From: Acidobacteriota bacterium
GTDB lineage: Bacteria > Pseudomonadota > Alphaproteobacteria > Caulobacterales > Hyphomonadaceae
Assembly: GCA_016712445.1 (NCBI GenBank)
Contig: JADJRB010000003.1
Coordinates: 62,001-126,000 of the forward strand
Reading direction: 5' to 3'
DNA length: 64,000 nt
Under the pieces are notes generated by a model. It was not told where the DNA came from, searched no databases, and saw only the letters and a list, made by a program, of their open reading frames with translations. The position numbers were made by a program, and so were the translations under genes. This document shows, piece after piece, positions 16,213 through 25,419 of the stretch; the stretch's first letter is position 1, and the number at the start of each line of letters is the position of its first letter.

Positions 16213-17382
16213 TCAGGCCGGCTGAAGCACGGCAGGCCGGCCGGGAGGGGAAAGGCCGAACAGCACCCGCAGCGGCCCGGTCCGGCGGGCGAGCTCGTAG
16301 AACGCCCAGCACCCGGCCGCTGTGCCCGAGACCAGCAGGGTTGCCTCGATCGCGAGGGGCAGCCGGAAGTCGTCCAGGTAATGGCCCAGCACGACGATCA
16401 GTGTCTGGTGAATGATATAGAATGGGAAGATCGCCTCCGAGAGCGTGCGGCGGATCGGGCCGTCGCGGGTGGCAAGATGCAGGTGGAAGAAGCCAATTGC
16501 GGCGAGGATTGCGCCCCAGGCCTCCGCTTCGCGCACCGCCCGGAACGTCTGGCGCAGCCATTCGGGCGGCGTATCCGTGGCAAGCTGGAAATAGGTCACA
16601 AGCGCTGCCCAGCTGACAACCGCGATGCCGAGGGCCGTCCAGCGCATCCGCACCGCCGCTTCGAAGAAGGGTTCATACTTCGCAATCGCGAAACCGAACA
16701 GGAACACCGCGAAATAGACGACGTGCAGGTAAGTGTCTTCCCGGAAATCGTGCGTCTCGCCAAACAACGGAAACAATGTCAGCCGGCACACCGTCAGGAA
16801 TATCCACGGCGTCAGGAACAGCCCTGGTCCGGATACCAGCCGCGCCAGCGGCTTTACCGGCAGCCGCCGCAACAGCGGCAACAGAATGGCCAGCGCCAGG
16901 GTGTAGAGGATCAAGTAGGCGACGAACCAGAGGTGGTTGTAGGTCGGCGTCGTCAGGCACCCGTCTGCATCGCACCAGCCGCCCGAAGCGGTTGCGTACT
17001 TCACATAGAAGTTGTCCAGCACCGGCCCGAGAGGCTGGCCCATGGCCTGATAGGCTTCCAAAATCTCATAGTAGGATTGCGGCGGCACGATCACGAACAT
17101 GCCGAACAACAAGGGCGGCCACAGGCGCCACATCCGGGCCCCGAGGAAGGCGCCGGTTTTCATCTTGTCCGCCATGAAACGGGTCGCCGCGCCCGAGATG
17201 AGGAAAAGCAGCGAGAGCCGCCACGGGCTCGTCAGCATCATCAGCGGCTCGATCGCGTCACTGGCCCGGCTCGATTTCACGTGCCAGTCCCAAGTCACGT
17301 AGAACATGCCGCAATGATAAAGGATCAGCAGGGCGAAGGCCGTGATGCGAAGCCAGTCGAGGTCAAATCGGCGTTGGGTCAT
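16213..17382 (-). CDS. Acyltransferase 3 family membrane protein
   Basis: This 389-residue protein has about ten hydrophobic segments and the N-terminal acyltransferase-3 signature RRFDLDWLRITAFALLILYHCGMF, in which Asp, Arg and His are typical of the family. Members transfer acetyl or other acyl groups to periplasmic or surface glycans. The ATG at 17382 has GGAG upstream; a longer open frame to the right is rejected because it overlaps the divergent LytTR gene with poor sequence. It is divergent from that regulator, which may control it. Its acceptor is unknown. Confidence 0.88.
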   Translation of the reverse strand: MTQRRFDLDWLRITAFALLILYHCGMFYVTWDWHVKSSRASDAIEPLMMLTSPWRLSLLFLISGAATRFMADKMKTGAFLGARMWRLWPPLLFGMFVIVPPQSYYEILEAYQAMGQPLGPVLDNFYVKYATASGGWCDADGCLTTPTYNHLWFVAYLILYTLALAILLPLLRRLPVKPLARLVSGPGLFLTPWIFLTVCRLTLFPLFGETHDFREDTYLHVVYFAVFLFGFAIAKYEPFFEAAVRMRWTALGIAVVSWAALVTYFQLATDTPPEWLRQTFRAVREAEAWGAILAAIGFFHLHLATRDGPIRRTLSEAIFPFYIIHQTLIVVLGHYLDDFRLPLAIEATLLVSGTAAGCWAFYELARRTGPLRVLFGLSPPGRPAVLQPA

Positions 17383-17494
17383 GTGGGCTCCGGGGGCAAA
17401 GGGCGGGTTGCCACGGCGTTGTTGCGCACCGCCGGGGGTGGAGCTACGCCTAAGCCACGAATGGCAACCGGCTGGGACGAACGGAAACCTCACT

Positions 17495-18319
17495 GTGACG
17501 AGCGGCGACGAACCGGGGACAAGCGGCAAGCAAACTTTCCGGCTGGGGCCGTGGGGCGCGATCGCGCTGGTGTCCATCCCGATCATCTTGGTCAACGCCA
17601 CCTCGCAGATCATCGACCTGCGCAGCGCCGGCTTGAGCTTTGAGCTGTTCGAACCGTTCTTGTGGGAGACCTCCAGCGCGGCAATCCTCGTACTGCTCGC
17701 ACCGCTCGTCGGCCTCGCGGTGCGCCGTTGGCCGCTCGATGGCCCCGGCGTCTGGGCATCCCTCGCCGTCCACGCGGGTCTCACCCTGCCCTTCGCGGCT
17801 GCCCACGTCTTCGCGCTCTACGTCGTCCGGACCGGCACCTATCTGCTTCTCGACAAGTCATACGATTTCTTCCGGGGCGGCATCGGGCTCACGTTCATCT
17901 ATGAATGGCGCAAGGATATCATCTCCTATGCCATCTTTGCGGCCGTTTTCGCCGCCGCCATGTGGCTGGAACGCCGCCGCAACAGCCCGTCCTCGCCGTC
18001 TGAACCGCCGGACCGGATCGAAGTTCGCGACGGGGGCAAGACGCTTTTCCTTGCCCCGTCGGACATTCTCTACCTCGAAGCGGCGGGCAATTATGTCGAG
18101 ATACACACGGCCGCTGCGGTGCATCTCGTCCGAGGCACGCTTGCAGCCTGGGACACCCGGCTCAATGGTCTTGGTTTCGCCCGCATCCATCGCTCGCGGC
18201 TCGTCAACCGGGCGCATATCGCCGCGATGACACCGACCGGATCGGGAGATTTTGAAGTGATGCTGTCGAGCGGCAAGTCGCTGCAGGGCAGCCGCCGGTT
18301 CCGGACTTCGCTCGCCTGA
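17495..18319 (+). CDS. Membrane-anchored LytTR family transcriptional regulator
   Basis: The 274-residue product has four hydrophobic helices in residues 20-165 and a C-terminal LytTR DNA-binding domain at about 175-274 (DGGKTLFLAPSDILYLEAAGNYVEIHT through FARIHRSRLVNRAHIA). There is no receiver domain, so signalling probably comes through the membrane part. The start is uncertain; GTG 17495 gives a sensible N-terminus and leaves 112 nt to the divergent acyltransferase. The TGA stop abuts the stop of the convergent lipoprotein gene. Confidence 0.85.
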   Translation: MTSGDEPGTSGKQTFRLGPWGAIALVSIPIILVNATSQIIDLRSAGLSFELFEPFLWETSSAAILVLLAPLVGLAVRRWPLDGPGVWASLAVHAGLTLPFAAAHVFALYVVRTGTYLLLDKSYDFFRGGIGLTFIYEWRKDIISYAIFAAVFAAAMWLERRRNSPSSPSEPPDRIEVRDGGKTLFLAPSDILYLEAAGNYVEIHTAAAVHLVRGTLAAWDTRLNGLGFARIHRSRLVNRAHIAAMTPTGSGDFEVMLSSGKSLQGSRRFRTSLA

Positions 18320-18904
18320 TCACCGCGGCGGAAGCGGAATTCCCGACTTCAGGCTGCACTGGCCCGCGAACCCCGGGAACACGCCGTTGGTGTCGATGTT
18401 CGACTCTGCAAAGCCTTCGCCGATCACCACCCGGGCGGTTTGCGTCGTCGCGACCGCCTCAAGCAGTTCCGGCGACAGCGGCAATGTGAGGCTGACTTCG
18501 GCCCCCTCATCTTCGGTCACTGCCGCCTCACCTTCGAACGCCTGCCCGGACACAACCAGCGACGCGGGACCGGGCATCGCATAGATGCCGAGCTGGCGCG
18601 AAGGCGCAACGGCTTCGAGCGTCTTGGCCGAAGGATCGCAGTGCAGCGCGAACTTCGGCGGCGACAGGCCGGTCAGGTCGTCCTGCGGCCCCATGTCGAC
18701 CACCGAGATCGTCGCGTCGCCGTCAAAAAGCTCCATGCCGCGCAGGTTCATCGGCTCAAGGCCTTCGATTTCCTGCAGGGCCGTTTCCTCGATCGTATCG
18801 TCAGCAACCGGAGCATCGGCTTCCAGGGCCGGCACCGGATTGCGCGCCTCGCACGCCACCAATGCGGCCAGGCTGGCAGCGAAAAGGAGAGCATTGAGTT
18901 TCAT
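18320..18904 (-). CDS. Lipoprotein of unknown function
   Basis: The 194-residue product starts with a signal peptide and lipobox (LAALVACEA, Cys at residue 18), so it should be an anchored envelope protein. The mature part is acidic near its N-terminus (EADAPVADDTIEETALQEIEG) and then looks beta-rich. A C-terminal FAGQCSLKSG holds another Cys that may pair with the HCDPSAK Cys. No family is recognised. ATG 18904 has GAAGGG 7 nt upstream. It is 10 nt downstream of UPF0262 and may share that transcript. Confidence 0.78.
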   Translation of the reverse strand: MKLNALLFAASLAALVACEARNPVPALEADAPVADDTIEETALQEIEGLEPMNLRGMELFDGDATISVVDMGPQDDLTGLSPPKFALHCDPSAKTLEAVAPSRQLGIYAMPGPASLVVSGQAFEGEAAVTEDEGAEVSLTLPLSPELLEAVATTQTARVVIGEGFAESNIDTNGVFPGFAGQCSLKSGIPLPPR

Positions 18905-18914
18905 GGCTAACCCT

Positions 18915-19403
18915 TCAGGTGCCGGGTGCACGGCCCTGGCCTGCGTGCAAGGCGCAAATCAGGGTGAACAGGCGGCGAGCAGTTGTGTGATCAATATCGA
19001 TCTTGCCTTCAAGGCGCTCCTTCAGCAACTCCGAGCCTTCGTTGTGGATGCCCCGGCGCGCCATGTCGATGGCTTCGATCTGGTGCGGAGTCTGTGTGCG
19101 GATGGCGTCGTAATAGCTGTCGCAGATCATGAAATAATCGCGGATGACGCCCCGGAAGGGGCCGAGGGACAGGATGTAAGTATGCACGTCCTCGCCCGCT
19201 TCGTTGCGGATTGCAAAGACCAGCCTGCGTTCAGCCTGGCTGAGCGACAGGACGTAGGGACCTCGCGACTGGCCCGTCACCGCGAAGCTGTTCTCCTCGA
19301 TCAGGTCGAAAATCGCCACGCGTCGCTCGTGCTCAGCGTCCGGACCGGAAGCCCCGAGCGTGTCTTCATCGATATGGACTGCGATCAGGCGATCAGTGCC
19401 CAT
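18915..19403 (-). CDS. UPF0262 family protein
   Basis: This 162-residue protein matches UPF0262, an alphaproteobacterial family of unknown function. Diagnostic blocks are EHERRVAIFDLIEEN near residues 24-38, LGPFRGVIRDYFMICDSYYDAIRTQTPHQIEAIDMARRGIHNEGSELL and the terminal TARRLFTLICALH. It overlaps the end of hisD by 11 nt, a conserved arrangement that suggests translational coupling. ATG 19403 agrees with the usual N-terminus; a longer open frame upstream lies inside hisD. Confidence 0.93.
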   Translation of the reverse strand: MGTDRLIAVHIDEDTLGASGPDAEHERRVAIFDLIEENSFAVTGQSRGPYVLSLSQAERRLVFAIRNEAGEDVHTYILSLGPFRGVIRDYFMICDSYYDAIRTQTPHQIEAIDMARRGIHNEGSELLKERLEGKIDIDHTTARRLFTLICALHAGQGRAPGT

Positions 19404-20703
19404 CACTCCCGCCCCGGTTCGTTCGGATCGAAACCGAGCGCGCATGCGCCGGCAGGCGTTCGGCTTCGGCAAGGCGCAGGGCCGCCGGCGCGAGCACGTC
19501 CAGTCCATGCGGTCCCGCCCGCTGGACACTCATCCGTTTGAGAAAATCATAGAGCCCGAGCCCCGACGAGAACCGCGCCGCGCGGCTGGTCGGCAGCACG
19601 TGGTTGGAGCCCGTCACATAGTCGCCGAGCGCTTCCGGCGTGTGGTGGCCGAGGAAAACTGCGCCGGCATGGCGGATTAGCGGCAGCAGGCTGTCAGGGT
19701 CGTCGATGCAGAGCTCAAGGTGCTCCGCCGCGATCCGGTTGGCGACCTCGGCGGCCTGCAGCCGGTCGCGCACGTGGATGATGGCGCCGTGATTGACCCA
19801 CGACTCCCGTGCCCGCTCGCCCGTCGCTAACGTTTTCAACTGTTTATCCACAGCCGCATCCACAGCCTTGCCCACAGCCTCATCCACAGTGATCAGGATG
19901 GATTGGCTCGACGGATCATGCTCGGCCTGGCTCAAGAGGTCGGCGGCGATCCAGTCCGGATTGGCGGTACTGTCGGCGATCACGAGGATCTCCGACGGGC
20001 CGGCAATCGTGTCGATGCCGACAAGGCCGAACACCTGCCGCTTTGCCTCGGCGACATAGGCGTTACCTGGCCCGACGATCTTGTCGACGGGCTTCAGCGC
20101 GCCCGCGCCATAGGCGAGCGCCCCGACCGCCTGCGCTCCGCCGATCGGATAGAATTCGTCCACGCCCGCCTTTAGCGCCGCGTAGGCCACCGCTGGCGAC
20201 AGCTCGCCCTTGGGCGCCGGCGCCACCATGACGATCCGTTCGACGCCGGCAATCCGTGCCGGGACGATGTTCATCAGCACGGACGACGGATAGCTCGCCC
20301 GCCCACCGGGCACATAGACGCCGACCGAGTCCAGCGAGGTCCAGCGCCAGCCCAGTTCGATGCCGGCTTCGTCCGTGAACCGATGATCAGCCGGCCGCTG
20401 CGCGCCGTGATAGGCCGCAATCCGGTCATGCGCAAAATCGATCGCCGCGCGGAGGTCCGCCGGGCATTCTGCGGCAAGCGCATGCAGGTTCACATTGTCG
20501 GATTCCAGCGTTGACGGGTCGATCTGCAAGCCGTCGAACTTCGCAGTCTGGTCGGCCACGGCGGCGCCGCCGCGTTTTTTTACGTCCGCCAGGATATCGC
20601 GCACGACGCCGAACACATCGTCGCCCTGCCCGCGATCCTCGGCGAGAAAGCGCGTCAGCACCTCGTCGAACTGAGGCTTCGCAGCGTCGAAATGGCGGGC
20701 CAT
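19393..20703 (-). CDS. hisD: Histidinol dehydrogenase
   Basis: HisD oxidises L-histidinol to L-histidine in two NAD-dependent steps, ending histidine synthesis. The 436-residue length is normal. Hallmarks include VPGGRASYPSSVLMN, the NAD-binding KIVGPGNAYVAEAKRQVFG, DTIAGPSEILVIAD, LLSQAEHDP (zinc and substrate residues) and TGSNHVLPTSRAARFSSGL. A 12-bp tandem repeat near residues 270-287 encodes VDEAVGKAVDAAVDK and is described separately. It is followed by UPF0262. Confidence 0.96.
   Translation of the reverse strand: MARHFDAAKPQFDEVLTRFLAEDRGQGDDVFGVVRDILADVKKRGGAAVADQTAKFDGLQIDPSTLESDNVNLHALAAECPADLRAAIDFAHDRIAAYHGAQRPADHRFTDEAGIELGWRWTSLDSVGVYVPGGRASYPSSVLMNIVPARIAGVERIVMVAPAPKGELSPAVAYAALKAGVDEFYPIGGAQAVGALAYGAGALKPVDKIVGPGNAYVAEAKRQVFGLVGIDTIAGPSEILVIADSTANPDWIAADLLSQAEHDPSSQSILITVDEAVGKAVDAAVDKQLKTLATGERARESWVNHGAIIHVRDRLQAAEVANRIAAEHLELCIDDPDSLLPLIRHAGAVFLGHHTPEALGDYVTGSNHVLPTSRAARFSSGLGLYDFLKRMSVQRAGPHGLDVLAPAALRLAEAERLPAHARSVSIRTNRGGSDGH
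19844..19891 (+). repeat. Four 12-bp tandem repeats inside hisD, each with a DnaA-box-like 9-mer
   Basis: Read on the plus strand the units are TTATCCACAGCC, GCATCCACAGCC, TTGCCCACAGCC and TCATCCACAGTG. The first contains the perfect DnaA-box consensus TTATCCACA. On the coding strand they specify four repeats of a Val-Asp/Gly-x-Ala type in HisD. They are seen directly; any DnaA binding is inference. Confidence 0.7.
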
Positions 20704-20851
20704 GGGGCGGATCCGGCGTTTGTGAACTCCGCTTCATGGACCGCGCGCCGGGCGCTGGCAAGGCGGCGAATGGGGCAATTTACGGGCGCTTGGCAGCAGC
20801 GGCCCCGCGGGGATAGTCTCCGATCAACAACAAGGCCGGGAGGCGCCGTAG

Positions 20852-21235
20852 ATGTTCAGCCATGTCACACTCGGAACCAATGACTGGGCCCGCGCCAAGC
20901 CATTCTGGGACGCCGTCTCCGGCGTGCTCGGACTGCCGGTCCTGTTCGCTTATGACGGCGGAGTCGCCTATGGCCCGGCTGCGGGGCCGAAGATCTTCAT
21001 CGGTCCGACTTTCGACGGCCGGCCAGCCGCCAACGGCAACGGCACGCACGTCGCCTTCCTCGCCAAGGACCGCGCCACGGTGGATGCCTTCCACGCTGCC
21101 GCCCTCACCCATGGCGGCACAGATGAGGGCCCGCCCGGTCCGCGGCCGCACTACCATCCGAACTATTATGGCGCTTACGTCCGCGACCCCGACGGCAATA
21201 AGCTCCAGGCCGTCTGTCACGCGGCGCCGATGTAA
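20852..21235 (+). CDS. VOC family (glyoxalase/dioxygenase fold) protein
   Basis: A 127-residue single-unit vicinal oxygen chelate protein. It opens with MFSHVTLGTNDWARAKPFWDAV (first metal His near residue 4), then GTHVAFLAKDRATVDAFHAAAL in the second half, and closes with YYGAYVRDPDGNKLQAVCH. Members include glyoxalase, fosfomycin-resistance and dioxygenase enzymes, so the reaction is open. It lies on the opposite strand between hisD and DUF2948, splitting a neighbourhood that is normally continuous. Confidence 0.88.
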   Translation: MFSHVTLGTNDWARAKPFWDAVSGVLGLPVLFAYDGGVAYGPAAGPKIFIGPTFDGRPAANGNGTHVAFLAKDRATVDAFHAAALTHGGTDEGPPGPRPHYHPNYYGAYVRDPDGNKLQAVCHAAPM

Positions 21236-21238
21236 GCC

Positions 21239-21694
21239 CTACCGCTTCCGCCGTTCGTGGCTCGGCACGTGACGGGTCGGCCAGACGTAGTCGCTGTCGA
21301 TGAGTGAGGCATCAAGTGCCTCCACCGTCAGTTCGATCTCGCCGTCGCCGGCGAACAACAGCGTGATCTTGCCGCCCGGCGGCTCGGCGTCCGGCGTGAA
21401 GGTCACGCTCAGCAGCGAGAGGATGAGTTCGGGATCGGTCTTGGTCACCGCCCGCGTCTTCACGCCCAGCACGCCGTCAAACGCCAGCAGCGCCCGCACG
21501 CGCTCGCCCTGCTCGCCCTTGCGCGCCGGCGCCGTCTCCCAGCGGTATCGGTTCAGCTCCAGCCCGAAGCGCCGTTTTTTCTGCTCGTACTTGAGGTTGC
21601 CCGCCTTCACGACCGCGTCCTGCACGGCCGCCGCGATAATGTTCAGGTCCTCGGCCTCTTCCGTGAAAAGGCGCAGCGCTTTCGGATCGGTCAT
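21239..21694 (-). CDS. DUF2948 family protein
   Basis: The 151-residue protein matches DUF2948, a family of unknown function found beside murA and hisD in Alphaproteobacteria. Conserved parts include LRLFTEEAEDLNIIAAAVQDAVVK at the N-terminus, KRRFGLELNRYRWE in the middle, and the C-terminal LDASLIDSDYVWPTRHVPSHE. It starts 16 nt after the murA stop, so it is likely in the murA transcript. No catalytic motif is visible. Confidence 0.9.
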   Translation of the reverse strand: MTDPKALRLFTEEAEDLNIIAAAVQDAVVKAGNLKYEQKKRRFGLELNRYRWETAPARKGEQGERVRALLAFDGVLGVKTRAVTKTDPELILSLLSVTFTPDAEPPGGKITLLFAGDGEIELTVEALDASLIDSDYVWPTRHVPSHERRKR

Positions 21695-21710
21695 CAGCCC
21701 CTGTCCGCGG

Positions 21711-22991
<1,281 letters not shown>

Positions 22992-23124
22992 GCCGCTGAG
23001 ATATACTGTGCTTCGCGGCTTTGTCAGGGCCGGAATGTGCGCCGGATCGGGTTTTCCGCCCCGGACCATGACGCCGCAGGCCGATTCAGGTATGACCGGC
23101 AGGCGCAATGCGGATCATTCCCCC

Positions 23125-23682
23125 ATGCACACGGTTGATGCCATCCACAGCCGCCGCTCGATCCGGGCCTATCAGGACCGCCCGGTCGACCGCCACATGA
23201 TCGAGGAAATCGTCTGGGACGCGGCACAGGCGCCCACGCCGCCGGTCAGCGGCGACGAGCCTTTCACATTCATTGTAGTGGAAGGCGCCGAGCGGGTTGC
23301 CTTGTTCGGCATGCAGGCGCTCCAATACGTCCGCGAGACGAGGCCGCCGGGGCCCGGGTATGACTGGCTGGACCGGGACGACTTCTCGGTGTTCTTCAAT
23401 GCGCCGGCGGTGATCGTCATCTGCGCCCAGGCGGATGAAGGCGGCCAGGCGGCGCAGGACTGCAGCCGTGCGGGGCAGAACCTGATGTTGTCGGCGCAGG
23501 CGCGAGGGCTTGGAACCTGCTGGGTGGGCTCTCCGATGGACTGGCTGCGCGACCCGGACACCAAGGCAAGGCTTGCGATTCCCGAAAACCTGACGCCCTT
23601 CGCCGCATTCACGCTCGGCTATCCGCAAGGCACGCCAACTGGCCATCCCCGGGATCGGCCGCCCACGATCTGGGCGCCCTGA
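23125..23682 (+). CDS. Nitroreductase family protein
   Basis: This 185-residue flavoprotein has the nitroreductase opening IHSRRSIRAYQDRPVDRHMIEEIVWDAAQAPTP (FMN-binding Arg/Ser) and the closing GLGTCWVGSPMDW and FTLGYPQGTPTGHPRDRP. Such enzymes use NAD(P)H to reduce nitro or quinone substrates. The start is ambiguous: ATG 23125 fits the family, while ATG 23092 would add 11 residues; neither has a strong ribosome site. It converges on the P450 gene with 3 nt between stops. Confidence 0.88.
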   Translation: MHTVDAIHSRRSIRAYQDRPVDRHMIEEIVWDAAQAPTPPVSGDEPFTFIVVEGAERVALFGMQALQYVRETRPPGPGYDWLDRDDFSVFFNAPAVIVICAQADEGGQAAQDCSRAGQNLMLSAQARGLGTCWVGSPMDWLRDPDTKARLAIPENLTPFAAFTLGYPQGTPTGHPRDRPPTIWAP

Positions 23683-23685
23683 CCG

Positions 23686-24891
23686 TCAGTTCAGGTGCAA
23701 TGGCATTGCCGTGACGCCTCGCAGCCCGGTGCGTGCTGTCCATGAGAGCTTTTCAGGCGGAACCGCAAGCCGGAGGCGCGGGTAACGCGCGAAGATCTGA
23801 CTCAGTGCGACCTCGGTTTCGAGCCGCGCGAGGTGCAGACCGAGGCAGATATGCGGACCACCGCCCCAGCCCAGATGCCTGTTCGGTCGGCGAGCCGGGT
23901 CGAACACGAGGGGCGCCTCAAACACGGCCGGATCGAGGTTGCCGGCAGCCAGCAGGGCCATGATCTTGTCGCCGCGCTTCAGGGCCTTGCCGTGGAATTC
24001 CGTGTCGGCCTTCACATAGCGCGGCTTGGTCATTTGCACCGGACCGCCGTAGCGCATCAGTTCATCCACCAGCACGCCCATCCCCTCCTCGTCCGCGGTC
24101 ATCACCGCGTCGCGGGCGCCCGGTTCGGTCAGCAGGGTGTAAAGGCCGCACGACATCAGATGGGTCGTCGTTTCGTGGCCCGCCGCGAACATGACGAACA
24201 CCATGGCCAGCAATTCTTCCTCGCTCATCCGGTCGCCGTCGGCCTCGGCATGCACCAGTTCGGTGATGAGACCCGGACGCGGCTCGACTCGGACGCGGGC
24301 AAACTCGTCCCCGAAGAACTGCTGGACGGGGCCGATCTGGAAGACCGCCCGCACCATCCCCCAGAACGTGCTGCCTGCCGCGATGCCATCGAACAGCGCG
24401 AACAGCTGCTTGCGGTTCTCGCCCAGCCCCAGCAGGTCGCAGATGACCTGAAGGGGCAGCGGCCGGAACAAGCCGTTCACCAGATCGGTCTGGCCCGCCG
24501 CCTCCATCCCGTCGAGCAGCCGGCTGACCTGCAGCGCTATGGGCGCACGCAGCGTGCCGACCGCCGCGCGCCGGAACGGGCCATCCACGAGCTTGCGCAG
24601 GCGCCGGTGATCCGGGTCGTCCATTGTCAGCACGTTGGACGCCAGCACTTTGAGGGACTTCGGCAGCAAAGGCAGGCCGAAAGCAGACGAATTCCCGGCA
24701 TTGCGCGCGTCGACGGCGAAGCGGTCGGTATCCTTGAGGAGATCCTGGCTGGCGGCATGGCTCACCGTCACCGCCAGCCTGCCGAATATCGGAATCGACA
24801 TTTCCTGCACCGGCGGGCCGGTCAGAGCGGCAGCAAGCGCCGCATGAAGGGAGCGTTTGAGAGCCTGGGTGCCAAGCCGCGACAGGCTCAT
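23686..24891 (-). CDS. Cytochrome P450
   Basis: A 401-residue soluble bacterial P450 monooxygenase. The I-helix oxygen-binding motif FAAGHETTTH is near residues 236-245, the K-helix ELMR (reduced ExxR form: VDELMRYG) near 275, and the haem loop GWGGGPHICLGLHLARLE near 343-360 with the axial Cys about residue 350. Redox partners are not encoded nearby. The ATG overlaps the stop of the upstream 46-codon gene by 4 nt (ATGA), so the two are translationally coupled. The substrate cannot be predicted. Confidence 0.93.
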   Translation of the reverse strand: MSLSRLGTQALKRSLHAALAAALTGPPVQEMSIPIFGRLAVTVSHAASQDLLKDTDRFAVDARNAGNSSAFGLPLLPKSLKVLASNVLTMDDPDHRRLRKLVDGPFRRAAVGTLRAPIALQVSRLLDGMEAAGQTDLVNGLFRPLPLQVICDLLGLGENRKQLFALFDGIAAGSTFWGMVRAVFQIGPVQQFFGDEFARVRVEPRPGLITELVHAEADGDRMSEEELLAMVFVMFAAGHETTTHLMSCGLYTLLTEPGARDAVMTADEEGMGVLVDELMRYGGPVQMTKPRYVKADTEFHGKALKRGDKIMALLAAGNLDPAVFEAPLVFDPARRPNRHLGWGGGPHICLGLHLARLETEVALSQIFARYPRLRLAVPPEKLSWTARTGLRGVTAMPLHLN

Positions 24892-25028
24892 GGCTTCTCG
24901 GCGGCACCCGGCGCCGGGCCGGATTCCTTGCGAGCAGCGGCCTTCCGGCGCTTCAGGTTGGCCCTCAGGGCTTCCACCCGGCGGGCCTCGCGCTCGGCTT
25001 GTTCGGGGGTTGGCGGTTTCTGGCTCAT
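24888..25028 (-). CDS. Conserved-looking 46-residue basic protein
   Basis: I translated this short gene by hand: it begins MSQKPPTPEQAEREARRVEA and continues with the basic LRANLKRRKAAARKE stretch, ending GAAEKP. The Leu-Arg-x-Asn-Leu-x-Arg-Arg-Lys pattern resembles short alphaproteobacterial proteins annotated as hypothetical. It has no membrane segment and should be a helical cytoplasmic protein. The ATGA overlap with the P450 gene supports expression. Function is unknown. Confidence 0.7.
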   Translation of the reverse strand: MSQKPPTPEQAEREARRVEALRANLKRRKAAARKESGPAPGAAEKP

Positions 25029-25096
25029 GTTCAGCGGATAAACGGTCTTTTCACGGCGGAGAGCTTAGGCTAAAGCCCGCGAACCGAACCGGCAAT

Positions 25097-25171
25097 GCCG
25101 CCTTAGCTCAGGGGTAGAGCGCATCATTGGTAATGATGAGGTCGAGAGTTCAATTCTCTCAGGTGGCACCA
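25097..25171 (+). tRNA. tRNA-Thr (anticodon GGU)
   Basis: A complete cloverleaf is present. Acceptor GCCGCCT pairs with AGGTGGC, the D-stem GCTC/GAGC follows, and the anticodon stem CATCA/TGATG encloses loop TTGGTAA with anticodon GGT. The T-stem GAGAG/CTCTC holds loop TTCAATT. CCA is encoded at 25169-25171. It stands alone, before the exopolysaccharide cluster. tRNA 3' ends are common integration sites, but no integrase or repeated tRNA end is seen. Confidence 0.97.
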
Positions 25172-25419
25172 TCCGGGTACTCAAGTCAGAGCGCCCCGCC
25201 CCGGTTCAGCCCAAAAAATTCTTGAACCGCAGTCTTCGCACTCAGTTGTCTCTCAGCTGCAGCCTGCATGGGCAGTTCTCCAGGACGCCGGCGCGATGAT
25301 TACAATCATGTCAGGCAGTTTTACTCTGGTTTCCAAGCAAAGGCCTTGCAGCGCCGGCGCCATTCATGATTTATAAACCATAATCCAGTCGGCGGGCCGG
25401 CTGGAATGTGGGGAATAAA

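Noticed and set aside
19844..19891. Replication origin
   Set aside because: One perfect and three weak DnaA-like boxes within hisD are explained by a 12-bp tandem repeat. There is no AT-rich unwinding region and no dnaA, parAB or similar neighbour.
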